A DNA stretch of 12,708 bases from DATIYF01 sp035517775 (GTDB taxonomy: Bacteria > Acidobacteriota > Terriglobia > Terriglobales > Acidobacteriaceae): the NCBI GenBank assembly GCA_035517775.1, contig DATIYF010000133.1, forward strand, positions 1-12,708. Direction: 5' to 3'. Of this stretch, positions 1-8,045 are shown in pieces (within the stretch, counting starts at the first letter, position 1; each line of letters opens with the position of its first letter). Below the pieces are notes generated by a model. It did not search any database, was not told the origin of the DNA, and saw only the letters and a program-made list of their open reading frames with translations. A program made the translations under genes and the position numbers.

Positions 1-2
1 GT

Positions 3-22
3 ACTTCGTGCCCTTCGTGGTT
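3..22 (-). repeat. Dispersed 20-nt intergenic repeat, left copy
   Basis: Read on the minus strand this is AACCACGAAGGGCACGAAGT. It is identical to positions 12024-12043 on the plus strand, so the two copies lie in inverted orientation about 12 kb apart, both outside genes. The unit itself contains a repeated CACGAAG step (CCACGAAGGGCACGAAG). Strings of this kind are familiar in intergenic DNA of Acidobacteria and related GC-rich genomes. The function is unknown, and no mobile-element gene is seen with it. Confidence 0.7.
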
Positions 23-61
23 TAGGTCTTGCCTTGGGCAGGCAGCCTTCCTGCAGGCGGG

Positions 62-78
62 TGTGCGACCTTCGCACA
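62..78. terminator. Perfect hairpin, possible terminator
   Basis: TGTGCGA (62-68) and TCGCACA (72-78) are perfectly complementary around a 3-nt loop. No U-run follows on the minus-strand side, so an intrinsic terminator for mdtC is only one possibility. It lies about 140 bp past the mdtC stop codon. Confidence 0.3.
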
Positions 79-152
79 GGGTCTAATTTCGAAAGAAAAT
101 GCCCGGAGCATAGCTGAGGCCTCCCAAAACAAGCCAGCCCATCCTGGCGCGT

Positions 153-169
153 TTTCCCATTTTGGGAAA
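153..169 (-). terminator. Perfect hairpin after mdtC, possible terminator
   Basis: TTTCCCA (153-159) and TGGGAAA (163-169) pair perfectly around a 3-nt loop, about 50 bp beyond the mdtC stop on the minus strand. The stem has no following U-tract in that direction, so it may be a weak or factor-assisted terminator or a 3' stabilising hairpin. It is the closest clear stem-loop to the end of the efflux operon. Confidence 0.35.
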
Positions 170-184
170 TTCGGCCTTTGGATT

Positions 185-213
185 CACCACCGAGGGCACG
201 GCGGACACCGGGG
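185..213. repeat. GC-rich repeat-like string, variant of the intergenic motif
   Basis: The sequence is built from short steps of the form ACCGAGGGCACGG followed by CGGACACCGGGG. It resembles the CACCACAGAGGACACAGAGG-type strings scattered between genes in many soil-bacterial genomes. It begins 5 bp before the mdtC stop codon. It is imperfect, and only one copy of this form is seen in the window. Confidence 0.35.
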
Positions 214-217
214 GACC

Positions 218-3200
218 TCAATCCGCGTGGCTGGTTCCCGGCGCCGGCGAGATTCTGGGCGCCGGACCCAGCTTCCGCTTCGCCCACCAGCGCAGGCGGT
301 CCATGTAGAGATAAACCACTGGGGTCGTGAACAAGGTCAGCGCCTGGCTGACGATCAGCCCGCCCACGATGGTGATGCCCAGAGGACGGCGCAACTCAAA
401 GCCCACGCCGGTGCCCAGGGCGAGAGGCAAGCCTCCCAGCAGGGCCGCCATGGTGGTCATCATGATCGGGCGGAAGCGCAGCAGGCAGGCCTCGTGAATG
501 GCATCGAGCGACGACTTGCCCTCCTCGCGCTCCGCCTGGAGCGCGAAGTCAATCATGAGAATGGCGTTCTTCTTCACGATTCCGATCAGCAGAATGATTC
601 CAATCATGCCGATCAGATTCAGTTCATTGCCCGTGAGCCGAAGCGCGAGCAATGCGCCCACCCCGGCGGAAGGCAGAGTGGAAAGGATCGTGACCGGGTG
701 AATATAGCTCTCGTAAAGAATTCCCAGCACGATATAAACCGTCAGCAGGGCGGTAATGATCAGCACCAGTTCGCTGGAGAGCGAATCCTGAAAAGCGGCC
801 GCCGTGCCCTGAAAGCCGGCATGAATCGTGCCCGGGAAGTGCATCTCGCGCTCGGCGGCGTCAATGGCCTGGGTCGCCTGGCCCAGGGAAACGTTCTGCG
901 CCAGATTGAACGAAATGGTGACCGCAGGGAACTGCCCCTGGTGATTTACCGCGAGCGGCGTATTGGAAGGGCCGAAGTGGGTGAAGGCCGAGAGCGGAAC
1001 CATGTTGCCATTGGCGGAGCGCACATAGACGCTATCCAGGGCCGCCGGGCTTCGCTGGAACTGCGGGGCAACCTCCATGACCGCGTGATACTGGTTGAGC
1101 GGCTGGTAGATGGTCGAGACCTGGCGCTGGCCAAAGGCGTCGTACAGCGCGTTGTCTATGTCGGCGGGATTGACGCCCAGGCGGGCGGCGGTATCGCGGT
1201 CAATGGCAATATTGGCCAGCAGTCCGTGCGTCTGCTGGTCGGTGTTGACGTCGCGCAGCTGCGGCAAGGTGCGCAGCTTCTGCAAAAGCAGCGGCGCCCA
1301 GGTATTGAGCTGCTGCAAGTCTTCCCCCTGCAAGGTGTACTGAAATTCCGCCTGGGTCTGGTGCCCGCCAATGGTCAAATCCTGCGCCGATTGCATGTAC
1401 AGCGTGGCCCCGGGGACCACGGCCAGTTTTTTGCGCAGGCGGGCGATCACGCGGTCGGCGCTGAGCTTGCGCTGGCCGATCGGCTTGAGGGTGATGAACA
1501 TGCGCCCGGAGTTGGCGCTGGTGTTGCCGCCGGCAAAGCCCACAATGGTTTCGACCGCTGGGTCTTCCATCACCAGGTGCACGAAGCGGTACATCTTGCC
1601 GCGCATGGCGTCGAAAGAGATATCCTGCGCGGCCTGCACCGAGCCCATTACCCGGCCGGTATCCTGCTGCGGAAAAAAGCCCTTGGGCGCGATGATGTAG
1701 AGATAAATACTCAGGCAGGCGGTGGCGATGGTAATGGCGAGGGTCAGAGGCTGATGGCGCAGCACCCACTCCAGGCAGCGGCGGTAAATCAGCAGCACAC
1801 GGTCAAAGGCGCGCTGGCCGAAGTTGTAAGCGCGGCCATGCTGCTCCTCTTTCCCGCCGCGCAGAAACTTGGCGCACATGGTCGGGGTGGTGGTGAGTGA
1901 GACCAGCAGCGAGACTCCGATGGCGATGCTCAGGGTCACGGCAAACTCGCGGAAGAGGCGGCCGACAATTCCGCCCATCATCAGGATGGGAATAAAAACT
2001 GCCACCAGCGAGGTGCTCATGGAGAGGACGGTGAAGCCGATCTCGCGGGCGCCGCGGAAGGCCGCGGCCACCGGCGGCATGCCCAGCTCCATGAAGCGGG
2101 TGACATTTTCGAGCACCACAATGGCGTCATCCACCACGAAGCCGGTGGAAATGGCCAGCGCCATGAGCGAAAGATTATCGAGGCTGTAGCCCAGCAGATA
2201 CATGACGCCGAAGGTGCCAATCAGCGAAAGCGGCACAGCAACGCTGGGAATGATGGTGGCGCGCACGGTGCGCAGGAAAAGGAAAACCACCAGAATCACC
2301 AGCACGACGGAAATCAGCAGGGTGATTTCGATGTCATGCACGGAGGCGCGAATCGTCGTAGTGCGGTCCATGACCACGCCGATCTTGATGGCGGGCGAGA
2401 TCGAGGACTGCAGCTCGGGCAGCAGGGAGCGGACCCGGTCCACGGTGCCGATGATGTTGGCCCCGGGCTGGCGGAAAACGATGATCAGCACCGCGGGCTT
2501 GCCCTCCGACAGGCCGACCTGACGGATGTCTTCGACCGAATCCACTACATCGGCCACATCACCCAGGCGCACGTAAGAGCCGTTGTGGCTGCCCACAATC
2601 AGCGGGCGGTACTGGTCGGCGAGCTTGATCTGGTCGTTGTCATTGATGGTCCAGGCGTTGATTGCATTGGCCACTTCACCCTTGGGCTCATGGGCGTTGG
2701 CCGATCCCATGGCGGTGCGGACTGCGTCCAGCCCGATGCCCAGCTTATTGAGCAGCGTGGGATTGACCTCGGCGCGCACCGCCGGGCGGGCGCCGCCGCC
2801 GACGAAGACCTGGCCCACGCCATCCACCTGGGCGAGCTTCTGCGCCAGGATGGAGTCGGCGGCGTCATACATCTGGGGCAGCAGAATGGTGTCAGAAGTC
2901 AGGGCCAGAATGATGACCGGAGCATCGGCCGGATTGGCTTTGCGGTAAGTCGGGTTGCCGGGCAGATTTGCCGGCAATTGGCTGCGGGCGGCGTTGATGG
3001 CGGCCTGCACGTCGCGGCCGGCGGCGTCAATGTTGCGGTTCAGGTCGAACTGCAAAACCACGCTGGTAGAACCCAGCTGGGAAGACGAGGTCATCTGGTT
3101 GATGCCGGCGATGCGCCCGAACTGGCGCTCGAGCGGGGTGGCGACCGCCGAGGCCATGGTCTCAGGACTGGCCCCCGGCAGGCTGGCGCCTACCTGGATG

Positions 3201-3331
3201 ACGGGAAAATCCACCTGCGGCAGCGGCGCCACGGGAAGGAAGTTGAAGGCAAGCACCCCGGACATAAGCAGGGCAGCGGTCAGCAGCGAGGTGCCGACCG
3301 GGCGCTTGATGAATGGGGCGGAAATGTTCAT
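218..3331 (-). CDS. mdtC: RND multidrug efflux transporter subunit, MdtC-like
   Basis: This is the inner-membrane proton/drug antiporter subunit of an MdtABC-type tripartite pump, 1037 residues (usual family length). The N-terminus starts with a cytoplasmic/TM1 segment (FIKRPVGTSLL), and LPVAPLPQVDFPVIQV followed by LPGASPETMASAVATPLERQ is the MdtC signature rather than the MdtB one. TM4 carries the proton-relay pair Asp401-Asp402 (GFVVDDAIVVLEN), and TM10 carries the matching Lys921 (GIVKKNAILMIDFA). MGGIVGRLFREFAVTL and LRFRPIMMTTMAALLGGLPLALG are classic RND motifs. The start is supported by GAGG 4 nt before the ATG. It is the last gene of the minus-strand mdtA-mdtB-mdtC cluster, 149 bp after mdtB. 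In E. coli MdtB and MdtC form a heterotrimer; by inference the two subunits work together here too. The substrates cannot be read from sequence. Confidence 0.95.
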   Translation of the reverse strand: MNISAPFIKRPVGTSLLTAALLMSGVLAFNFLPVAPLPQVDFPVIQVGASLPGASPETMASAVATPLERQFGRIAGINQMTSSSQLGSTSVVLQFDLNRNIDAAGRDVQAAINAARSQLPANLPGNPTYRKANPADAPVIILALTSDTILLPQMYDAADSILAQKLAQVDGVGQVFVGGGARPAVRAEVNPTLLNKLGIGLDAVRTAMGSANAHEPKGEVANAINAWTINDNDQIKLADQYRPLIVGSHNGSYVRLGDVADVVDSVEDIRQVGLSEGKPAVLIIVFRQPGANIIGTVDRVRSLLPELQSSISPAIKIGVVMDRTTTIRASVHDIEITLLISVVLVILVVFLFLRTVRATIIPSVAVPLSLIGTFGVMYLLGYSLDNLSLMALAISTGFVVDDAIVVLENVTRFMELGMPPVAAAFRGAREIGFTVLSMSTSLVAVFIPILMMGGIVGRLFREFAVTLSIAIGVSLLVSLTTTPTMCAKFLRGGKEEQHGRAYNFGQRAFDRVLLIYRRCLEWVLRHQPLTLAITIATACLSIYLYIIAPKGFFPQQDTGRVMGSVQAAQDISFDAMRGKMYRFVHLVMEDPAVETIVGFAGGNTSANSGRMFITLKPIGQRKLSADRVIARLRKKLAVVPGATLYMQSAQDLTIGGHQTQAEFQYTLQGEDLQQLNTWAPLLLQKLRTLPQLRDVNTDQQTHGLLANIAIDRDTAARLGVNPADIDNALYDAFGQRQVSTIYQPLNQYHAVMEVAPQFQRSPAALDSVYVRSANGNMVPLSAFTHFGPSNTPLAVNHQGQFPAVTISFNLAQNVSLGQATQAIDAAEREMHFPGTIHAGFQGTAAAFQDSLSSELVLIITALLTVYIVLGILYESYIHPVTILSTLPSAGVGALLALRLTGNELNLIGMIGIILLIGIVKKNAILMIDFALQAEREEGKSSLDAIHEACLLRFRPIMMTTMAALLGGLPLALGTGVGFELRRPLGITIVGGLIVSQALTLFTTPVVYLYMDRLRWWAKRKLGPAPRISPAPGTSHAD

Positions 3332-3480
3332 GGTTCCTCAGGCGTTAGCATTTGGCCTTTCGCACTTGGCCCTTCCGGCGTTAAAGCGCCTGTTCCCTCC
3401 TCAGCATTCACGTGGCGCTGAAGCGACAGGCTTCCACGGCGCTCCTGGCTTTCGTGCCTTTTTCAGCAATGCGTCCTTCC
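3332..3480. other. 149-bp spacer between mdtB and mdtC
   Basis: This stretch separates the mdtB stop from the mdtC start and has no gene. It holds the mdtC ribosome binding site, a small GAAGC/GCTTC stem (3420-3424 with 3430-3434) and a GGCG/CGCC element near 3378-3391. No convincing -35/-10 pair was found, so co-transcription with mdtB is assumed. In E. coli mdtB and mdtC abut, so a spacer this long is unusual for the pair. Confidence 0.5.
3335..3340 (-). promoter_or_regulatory. Ribosome binding site of mdtC
   Basis: On the minus strand TGAGGA lies 3-4 nt before the mdtC ATG. It is the clearest Shine-Dalgarno in the efflux cluster and fixes the start. mdtC thus has its own initiation site instead of relying on coupling to mdtB. 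Confidence 0.65.
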
Positions 3481-6400
3481 TTACTCCGCCGCCATCGAGG
3501 CATCAATCGGGTTGCCGATGCGGAAGCGGGCAAAGCGCTGCGCCAGACGATCAAACCAGAGATACACCACCGGGGTGGTATAGAGCGTGAGCAACTGGCT
3601 CAGCAGCAGTCCGCCCACGATGGTGATGCCCAGGGGATGGCGCAGCTCCGATCCGGTGCCGGTGCCGAGGGCCAAAGGCAATCCGCCAAGCAGGGCCGCC
3701 ATGGTGGTCATCATGATGGGACGGAAACGCAGCAGGCAGGCCTGAAAGATCGCCTCTTCCGGCGGCTTGTGCTCATCGCGCTCGGCTTCGAGCGCGAAGT
3801 CAATCATCATGATGGCGTTTTTCTTGACGATGCCGATCAGCAGGATGATTCCGATCAGGCCCACCACGTTCAGATCGTTGCCGGTGAGCAGCAGGGCAAG
3901 AATGGCGCCCACGCCGGCCGAGGGCAAAGTCGAAAGAATCGTGATGGGATGAATGTAACTCTCGTAGAGAACGCCCAGCACGATATAGACGGTGATGATG
4001 GCGGCCAGAATGAGCCAGGGCTCGCTCGAAAGCGAATTGCGGAACGCCGCCGCGGTGCCCTGAAAGCTGGTGTGAACGCTGGCGGGCAAGTGGATCTCGG
4101 CTTCCACGGCATCAATTGCCTTGGTGGCATCGCCGAGCGAGGCTCCGGGCGCGAGGTTAAAAGAGAGCGTCACCACCGGGAACTGGCCCTGATGATTGAT
4201 GGCCAGAGCGGCGTTCTCGGTCTCGAAATGGCTGAAAGCGGAGAGCGGCACCTGGGTCCCGGTGCTCGATTTCACATAGATATTCTGCAAGGCGTCAGGG
4301 TTCTGCTGAAACTGCGGCGCCACTTCCAGCACCACGTGATACTGGTTGAGCTGGGTGAACATGGTTGAGACCTGGCGCTGGCCGAAGGCGTCGTACAGCG
4401 TGTCGTCAATGGCCTGGGGCAGAATGCCGAGGCGGGAGGCGGAATCGCGGTCAATGACAAGGTTCACTTCGAGGCCGTTATTCTGCTGGTCGCTGGCGAC
4501 GTCGCGCAGCTCGGGCAAGGCGCGCAGCTTGTCGAGCACGCGCTGCGACCAGTCACCCAGTTCGCGCGAGTCGGTGTCTTCCATGGAATATTGAAACTCG
4601 GTGCGGCTCACGCGGTCTTCCACGGTCAAATCCTGCACCGGCTGCATGTAGAGAGTGATGCCCTGGACCTGGGCGACCTGAGGCGCCAGGCGGCGGATGA
4701 TCGCCGAGGCGTCTGATTTGCGCTGATCGCGGGGCTTCAGGTTGATCTGGATGCGGCCGCTGTTGGGGGTGGTGTTGGTGCCATCCACGCCGATGAAGGA
4801 AGAGAGGCTTTCGACGTCGGGGTCCTTGAGGATGACTTTCGCCAGCGCCTGCTGGCGCTGCTGCATGGCATCGAAAGAGACGTTCTGCGGCGCCTCAGAG
4901 ATGCCGAGAATCACGCCGGTATCCTGCACCGGGAAGAAGCCCTTGGGCACCACCACGTAAAGAAACAGAGTGAGCACCAGCGTGCCGGCGGTAATCAGCA
5001 GGGTGGTGGTTTGATAGCGCAGCACGAATTTCAGCGTGCGTCCGTAGAAGGCGATCACGCGTTCGTAGAATTTCTCCGAGGCTTCGTAGAAGCGGCTGTG
5101 CTTGCCGCCGGCCGGGCGCAAGAGCTTGGCGCACATCATGGGCGTCAGGGTCAGAGAGACCACCGCCGAAACCAGAATGGTCACAGCCAGCGTGACCGCG
5201 AACTCGCGGAACAGGCGGCCCACGATATCGCCCATGAAGAGCAGGGGAATGAGCACGGCAATCAGCGAGACGGTGAGCGAGACGATGGTAAAACCGATCT
5301 GGCCCGAGCCCTTGAGCGCGGCCTCGAGCGGCGGGTCGCCCTCTTCGAGAAAGCGGGAAATGTTTTCAATCATGACAATGGCGTCATCCACCACGAAGCC
5401 GGTGGAGATGGTGAGCGCCATAAGCGTCAGGTTGTTCAGGCTGTAACCGACGAGATACATCACGCCGAAGGTGCCGACGATCGAGAGCGGCACGGCCACG
5501 CTGGGAATGATGGTGGCAGAAAGATTCCGCAGGAAAAGAAAGATCACCATCACCACCAGAGCAACGGTGAGCATGAGCTCGAACTGCACATCTTGCACCG
5601 AGGCCCGGATGGTGACGGTGCGGTCGGTGAGGATGGAGACCTTCACCGCAGCCGGCATGGAGGACTGCAGCATGGGCAGCAGGCGCTTGATGCGGTCCAC
5701 CACGGTGATGATGTTGGCGCCGGGCTGGCGCTGAATATTGACGATCACGGCCGGCGTCTGGTTCATCCAGGCCGCCTCCATGTTGTTCTCGGCGCCGTTG
5801 ACCACGTTGGCCACGTCAGAGATGCGCACCGGGGCGCCGTTGCGGTAGGCGATGACCACGGGGGCGTACTGAGCGCTGGTCAGAAGCTGGTCGTTGGCGC
5901 CGATGGTGTACTGCTGGCGGGCGCCATCGAGCACGCCTTTGGCCTGGTCCACGTTGGCCTGGCCCACCGCCGTGCGCACGTCTTCCAGGCTCAGGTCATA
6001 GGAGGCGAGCGTGGTGGGATTGGCCTGAATTCGCACCGCCGGTTTTTGCCCGCCGCTGATCGAGACCAGGCCGACGCCGGGGAGCTGGGAGATTTTCTGC
6101 GCCAGAGCGGTATCGGCGAGGTCTTCCACGCTCGAGAGCGGCAACGTGTCTGAGGTCAGGGCCAGGGTGAGAATGGGCGCATCGGCCGGGTTCACCTTGC
6201 TGTAAATGGGCGGATTGGGCAGGTCGCGCGGCAGGTAGGTGTTGGAGGCGTTGATGGAGGCCTGCACCTCCTGCTCGGCCACGTCGATGTTCTGATCGAG
6301 ATTGAATTGCAGAGTGATGATGGAGCTGCCGAAGGAACTGGTGGAGGTCATCTGGCTCAGGCCGGGGACCTGGCCGAACTGGCGCTCGAGGGGAGCGGTG

Positions 6401-6588
6401 ACCGAAGAAGCCATCACGGTAGGATCGGCGCCGGGATAGAAAGTGGCCACCTGGATGGTGGGGTAATCCACCTCGGGCAAGGCGGAGACCGGCAGGGCGC
6501 GGTAGGCGACAATGCCTACCAGTAGCAGGCCGATCATCAGCAAAGATGTGGCTACGGGCCGAAGAATGAACAGCCGCGACGGACTCAT
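3481..6588 (-). CDS. mdtB: RND multidrug efflux transporter subunit, MdtB-like
   Basis: This is the second RND pump subunit, 1035 residues, also a full-length inner-membrane proton antiporter. The N-terminus (SRLFILRPVATSLL, then YRALPVSALPEVDYPTIQV and YPGADPTVMASSVTAPLERQ) follows E. coli MdtB closely and distinguishes it from the neighbouring MdtC. Asp401-Asp402 in GFVVDDAIVMIEN and Lys923 in GIVKKNAIMMIDFA keep the proton relay intact. PLLFMGDIVGRLFREFAVTLAV and LTPMMCAKLL are further MdtB-type motifs. Its ATG overlaps the mdtA stop codon in an ATGA, indicating translational coupling; the preceding ribosome site is weak (GGAAC), which fits coupling. It is a clear paralogue of mdtC, and several stretches are near-identical at the DNA level. 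The role is multidrug or envelope-compound export, with substrates unknown. Confidence 0.95.
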   Translation of the reverse strand: MSPSRLFILRPVATSLLMIGLLLVGIVAYRALPVSALPEVDYPTIQVATFYPGADPTVMASSVTAPLERQFGQVPGLSQMTSTSSFGSSIITLQFNLDQNIDVAEQEVQASINASNTYLPRDLPNPPIYSKVNPADAPILTLALTSDTLPLSSVEDLADTALAQKISQLPGVGLVSISGGQKPAVRIQANPTTLASYDLSLEDVRTAVGQANVDQAKGVLDGARQQYTIGANDQLLTSAQYAPVVIAYRNGAPVRISDVANVVNGAENNMEAAWMNQTPAVIVNIQRQPGANIITVVDRIKRLLPMLQSSMPAAVKVSILTDRTVTIRASVQDVQFELMLTVALVVMVIFLFLRNLSATIIPSVAVPLSIVGTFGVMYLVGYSLNNLTLMALTISTGFVVDDAIVMIENISRFLEEGDPPLEAALKGSGQIGFTIVSLTVSLIAVLIPLLFMGDIVGRLFREFAVTLAVTILVSAVVSLTLTPMMCAKLLRPAGGKHSRFYEASEKFYERVIAFYGRTLKFVLRYQTTTLLITAGTLVLTLFLYVVVPKGFFPVQDTGVILGISEAPQNVSFDAMQQRQQALAKVILKDPDVESLSSFIGVDGTNTTPNSGRIQINLKPRDQRKSDASAIIRRLAPQVAQVQGITLYMQPVQDLTVEDRVSRTEFQYSMEDTDSRELGDWSQRVLDKLRALPELRDVASDQQNNGLEVNLVIDRDSASRLGILPQAIDDTLYDAFGQRQVSTMFTQLNQYHVVLEVAPQFQQNPDALQNIYVKSSTGTQVPLSAFSHFETENAALAINHQGQFPVVTLSFNLAPGASLGDATKAIDAVEAEIHLPASVHTSFQGTAAAFRNSLSSEPWLILAAIITVYIVLGVLYESYIHPITILSTLPSAGVGAILALLLTGNDLNVVGLIGIILLIGIVKKNAIMMIDFALEAERDEHKPPEEAIFQACLLRFRPIMMTTMAALLGGLPLALGTGTGSELRHPLGITIVGGLLLSQLLTLYTTPVVYLWFDRLAQRFARFRIGNPIDASMAAE

Positions 6589-7856
6589 TGTTGTTCCGTT
6601 GACTGGACGGGTTGTTTGGCCTGCGCCGCATGCCCGCTGGCGCGCACTTCCACCCGGCTGCCGTTATCCAGCTTGTCCTGGCCATCGGTCACGACCTGCT
6701 GGCCGGGGGTAAGCCCGCTGGCAATCTGAGTCAGGCTGTTCTGGGTAATGGAAGTGGTCACGGGCTGCACCATGACGGTTTGATCGGGCTTGACCACGAA
6801 GGTGTAATCGCCCTGGGGGCCGCGCTCGATGGCGGCGGCGGGAACCAGGGTTGCGTTCTTGCGCACTTCGAGCAGCAAGTGGACGTTGACGAACTGGTTG
6901 GGCCAGAGCTCATCGCCCTTGTTATCGAAAACAGCTTTCAGCTTGCCCGTGCCGGTGGAAGTATCAATCTGGTTGTCAATGGTAAGCAGTTTGCCGGTTG
7001 CGATTTTGGTCTGATCGTCGCGGCTGTAAGCTTCCACTTGCAAGGTTCCGCCGTGCATGTGCTGCATCACGCTGGGAAGCTGGTCTTCCGGCAGAGTGAA
7101 AATTACCGCGATGGGCTGCAGCTGGGTGATGACGACCAGAGGGTTGGTATCGGCGGCGTGCACCATGTTGCCCACATCCACCAGGCGCAGCCCGATGCGG
7201 CCGCTTACCGGGGCGGTGATGCGGCAATACACCAGTTGCAGCTTGGCATTATCAATGGCGGCCTGATCGGTGCGCACCGCGCCCTGCAGCTGGTCCACGG
7301 TGGCATGCTGGGTATCCACCTGCTGCTGCGACATGGCCCCGGACTCCTCCAGCAGACCCTTGTAGCGCTCATAGTTCAGTTGCGCGTCGCGCAGTGAAGC
7401 CTGGTCGCGGTAAAGCTGGGCCTGGGCCTGGTTGAGCTGGACTTCGAAGGGCCGGGGATCAATTTCCGCCAGCAGATCGCCCTTATTGACGTGCTGGCCC
7501 TCTTTGAAGGCGACCTGCACCAGCTGGCCATCCACCCGGCTCTTGACGCTCACGGTGTTGTAGGCGGTGACGGTTCCCAGGCCGGTCAGAAAGACCGGCA
7601 GGTCCTGCTTTTCAACCGTGGCCACCGAGACCGGCATGGCCTGGTTGCCGCCGCGGGTGGCGGCCTTCGGGTTGCTACCGGCGCACCCCAGCCAGGAAGC
7701 GCACAGCAGCAGAGCGGCGCTGAGCGTGATCCAGTGGGCGCCCGCGAAACGGAGTGGAGAGTTCGATAGGCGCGAATTTCCGGCGGCAAGCGGCCGGGAT
7801 GTTCCGCCCTCGCGGCTATCAGTCACGATCAAGTTACCGGGGGTCGTTTTTGGCAT
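6585..7856 (-). CDS. mdtA: RND efflux periplasmic adaptor subunit, MdtA-like
   Basis: This is a membrane fusion protein, 423 residues (E. coli MdtA is similar), that would bridge the MdtB/MdtC pump to an outer-membrane channel in the periplasm. A hydrophobic segment at about 42-56 ends in WLGC (Cys58). This may be a lipoprotein signal, although Trp at -3 is not a good lipobox. Then come the first half of the lipoyl-like domain (about 94-132, TAYNTVSVKSRVDGQLVQV and KEGQHVNKGDLLAEIDPRPFE), an alpha-hairpin (about 135-205), the second lipoyl half (RITAPVSGRIGLR, 212-224), a beta-barrel and the membrane-proximal domain. The signal is preceded by an unusually long, about 40-residue N-terminal stretch and no clear Shine-Dalgarno supports the ATG, so the real start could be internal, for example the GTG at codon 11. 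It is the first gene of the cluster and overlaps mdtB by 4 nt. No TolC-like gene is present in the window. Confidence 0.92.
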   Translation of the reverse strand: MPKTTPGNLIVTDSREGGTSRPLAAGNSRLSNSPLRFAGAHWITLSAALLLCASWLGCAGSNPKAATRGGNQAMPVSVATVEKQDLPVFLTGLGTVTAYNTVSVKSRVDGQLVQVAFKEGQHVNKGDLLAEIDPRPFEVQLNQAQAQLYRDQASLRDAQLNYERYKGLLEESGAMSQQQVDTQHATVDQLQGAVRTDQAAIDNAKLQLVYCRITAPVSGRIGLRLVDVGNMVHAADTNPLVVITQLQPIAVIFTLPEDQLPSVMQHMHGGTLQVEAYSRDDQTKIATGKLLTIDNQIDTSTGTGKLKAVFDNKGDELWPNQFVNVHLLLEVRKNATLVPAAAIERGPQGDYTFVVKPDQTVMVQPVTTSITQNSLTQIASGLTPGQQVVTDGQDKLDNGSRVEVRASGHAAQAKQPVQSTEQQ

Positions 7857-8045
7857 GGATTCGAGGTATGAAATACGACGAGTTTTTGACGCCTAAAGAC
7901 GCTCTGGCGTTACAGAATTATTGTACGTTGAAGGCGGAACGTTAACCTAAAAGCATCCGGCCTGAGGCCTGTAGGGTCAAGAACGATGACGGAATCTTTA
8001 CAAAGTTTTACTTTGATTGACGTAGGGATTTGAAAAACGCCGGTC
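7857..8045 (-). promoter_or_regulatory. Upstream region of the mdtABC operon
   Basis: This 189-bp gap lies between mdtA and the mqnE stop and should hold the efflux promoter. On the minus strand a good -10 candidate TACAAT lies at 7920-7925, with only a weak -35, giving a leader of roughly 55 nt. A TTGACC hexamer at 7975-7980 lacks a good partner. Three inverted repeats are visible: GGCCT-G-AGGCC (7959-7969), CAAAG-TTTTA-CTTTG (8001-8015) and ACGCC/GGCGT (7889-7893 with 7906-7910, inside the leader). Any of these could be an operator, but no regulator gene is adjacent. Confidence 0.4.

Larger units (their letters stand above)
1..217. other. Non-coding region downstream of mdtC
   Basis: No plausible gene is seen here. 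The long plus-strand reading frame entering from about position 29 continues antisense through mdtC and is a by-product of GC-rich coding bias. The stretch holds a 20-nt repeat unit at its left end, two perfect 7-bp hairpins (62-78 and 153-169) and a second GC-rich repeat-like string near 185-213. Because mdtC ends at 218 on the minus strand, this is its 3' flank, so either hairpin could help end the efflux transcript. Confidence 0.6.

Noticed and set aside
29..1900. 623-residue open frame on the plus strand
   Set aside because: It is antisense to mdtC throughout most of its length, rich in Gln/His/Arg/Gly low-complexity sequence typical of GC-rich shadow frames, and has no recognisable domain.
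2336..6153. Long plus-strand open frames (2336-3421, 3412-4368, 5011-6153)
   Set aside because: They are antisense shadows of mdtC and mdtB, with the same biased composition and no family motifs.
7955..7976. Similarity to an enterobacterial REP unit
   Set aside because: Only short GC-rich pieces match around a small palindrome, and no second copy is seen in the window.
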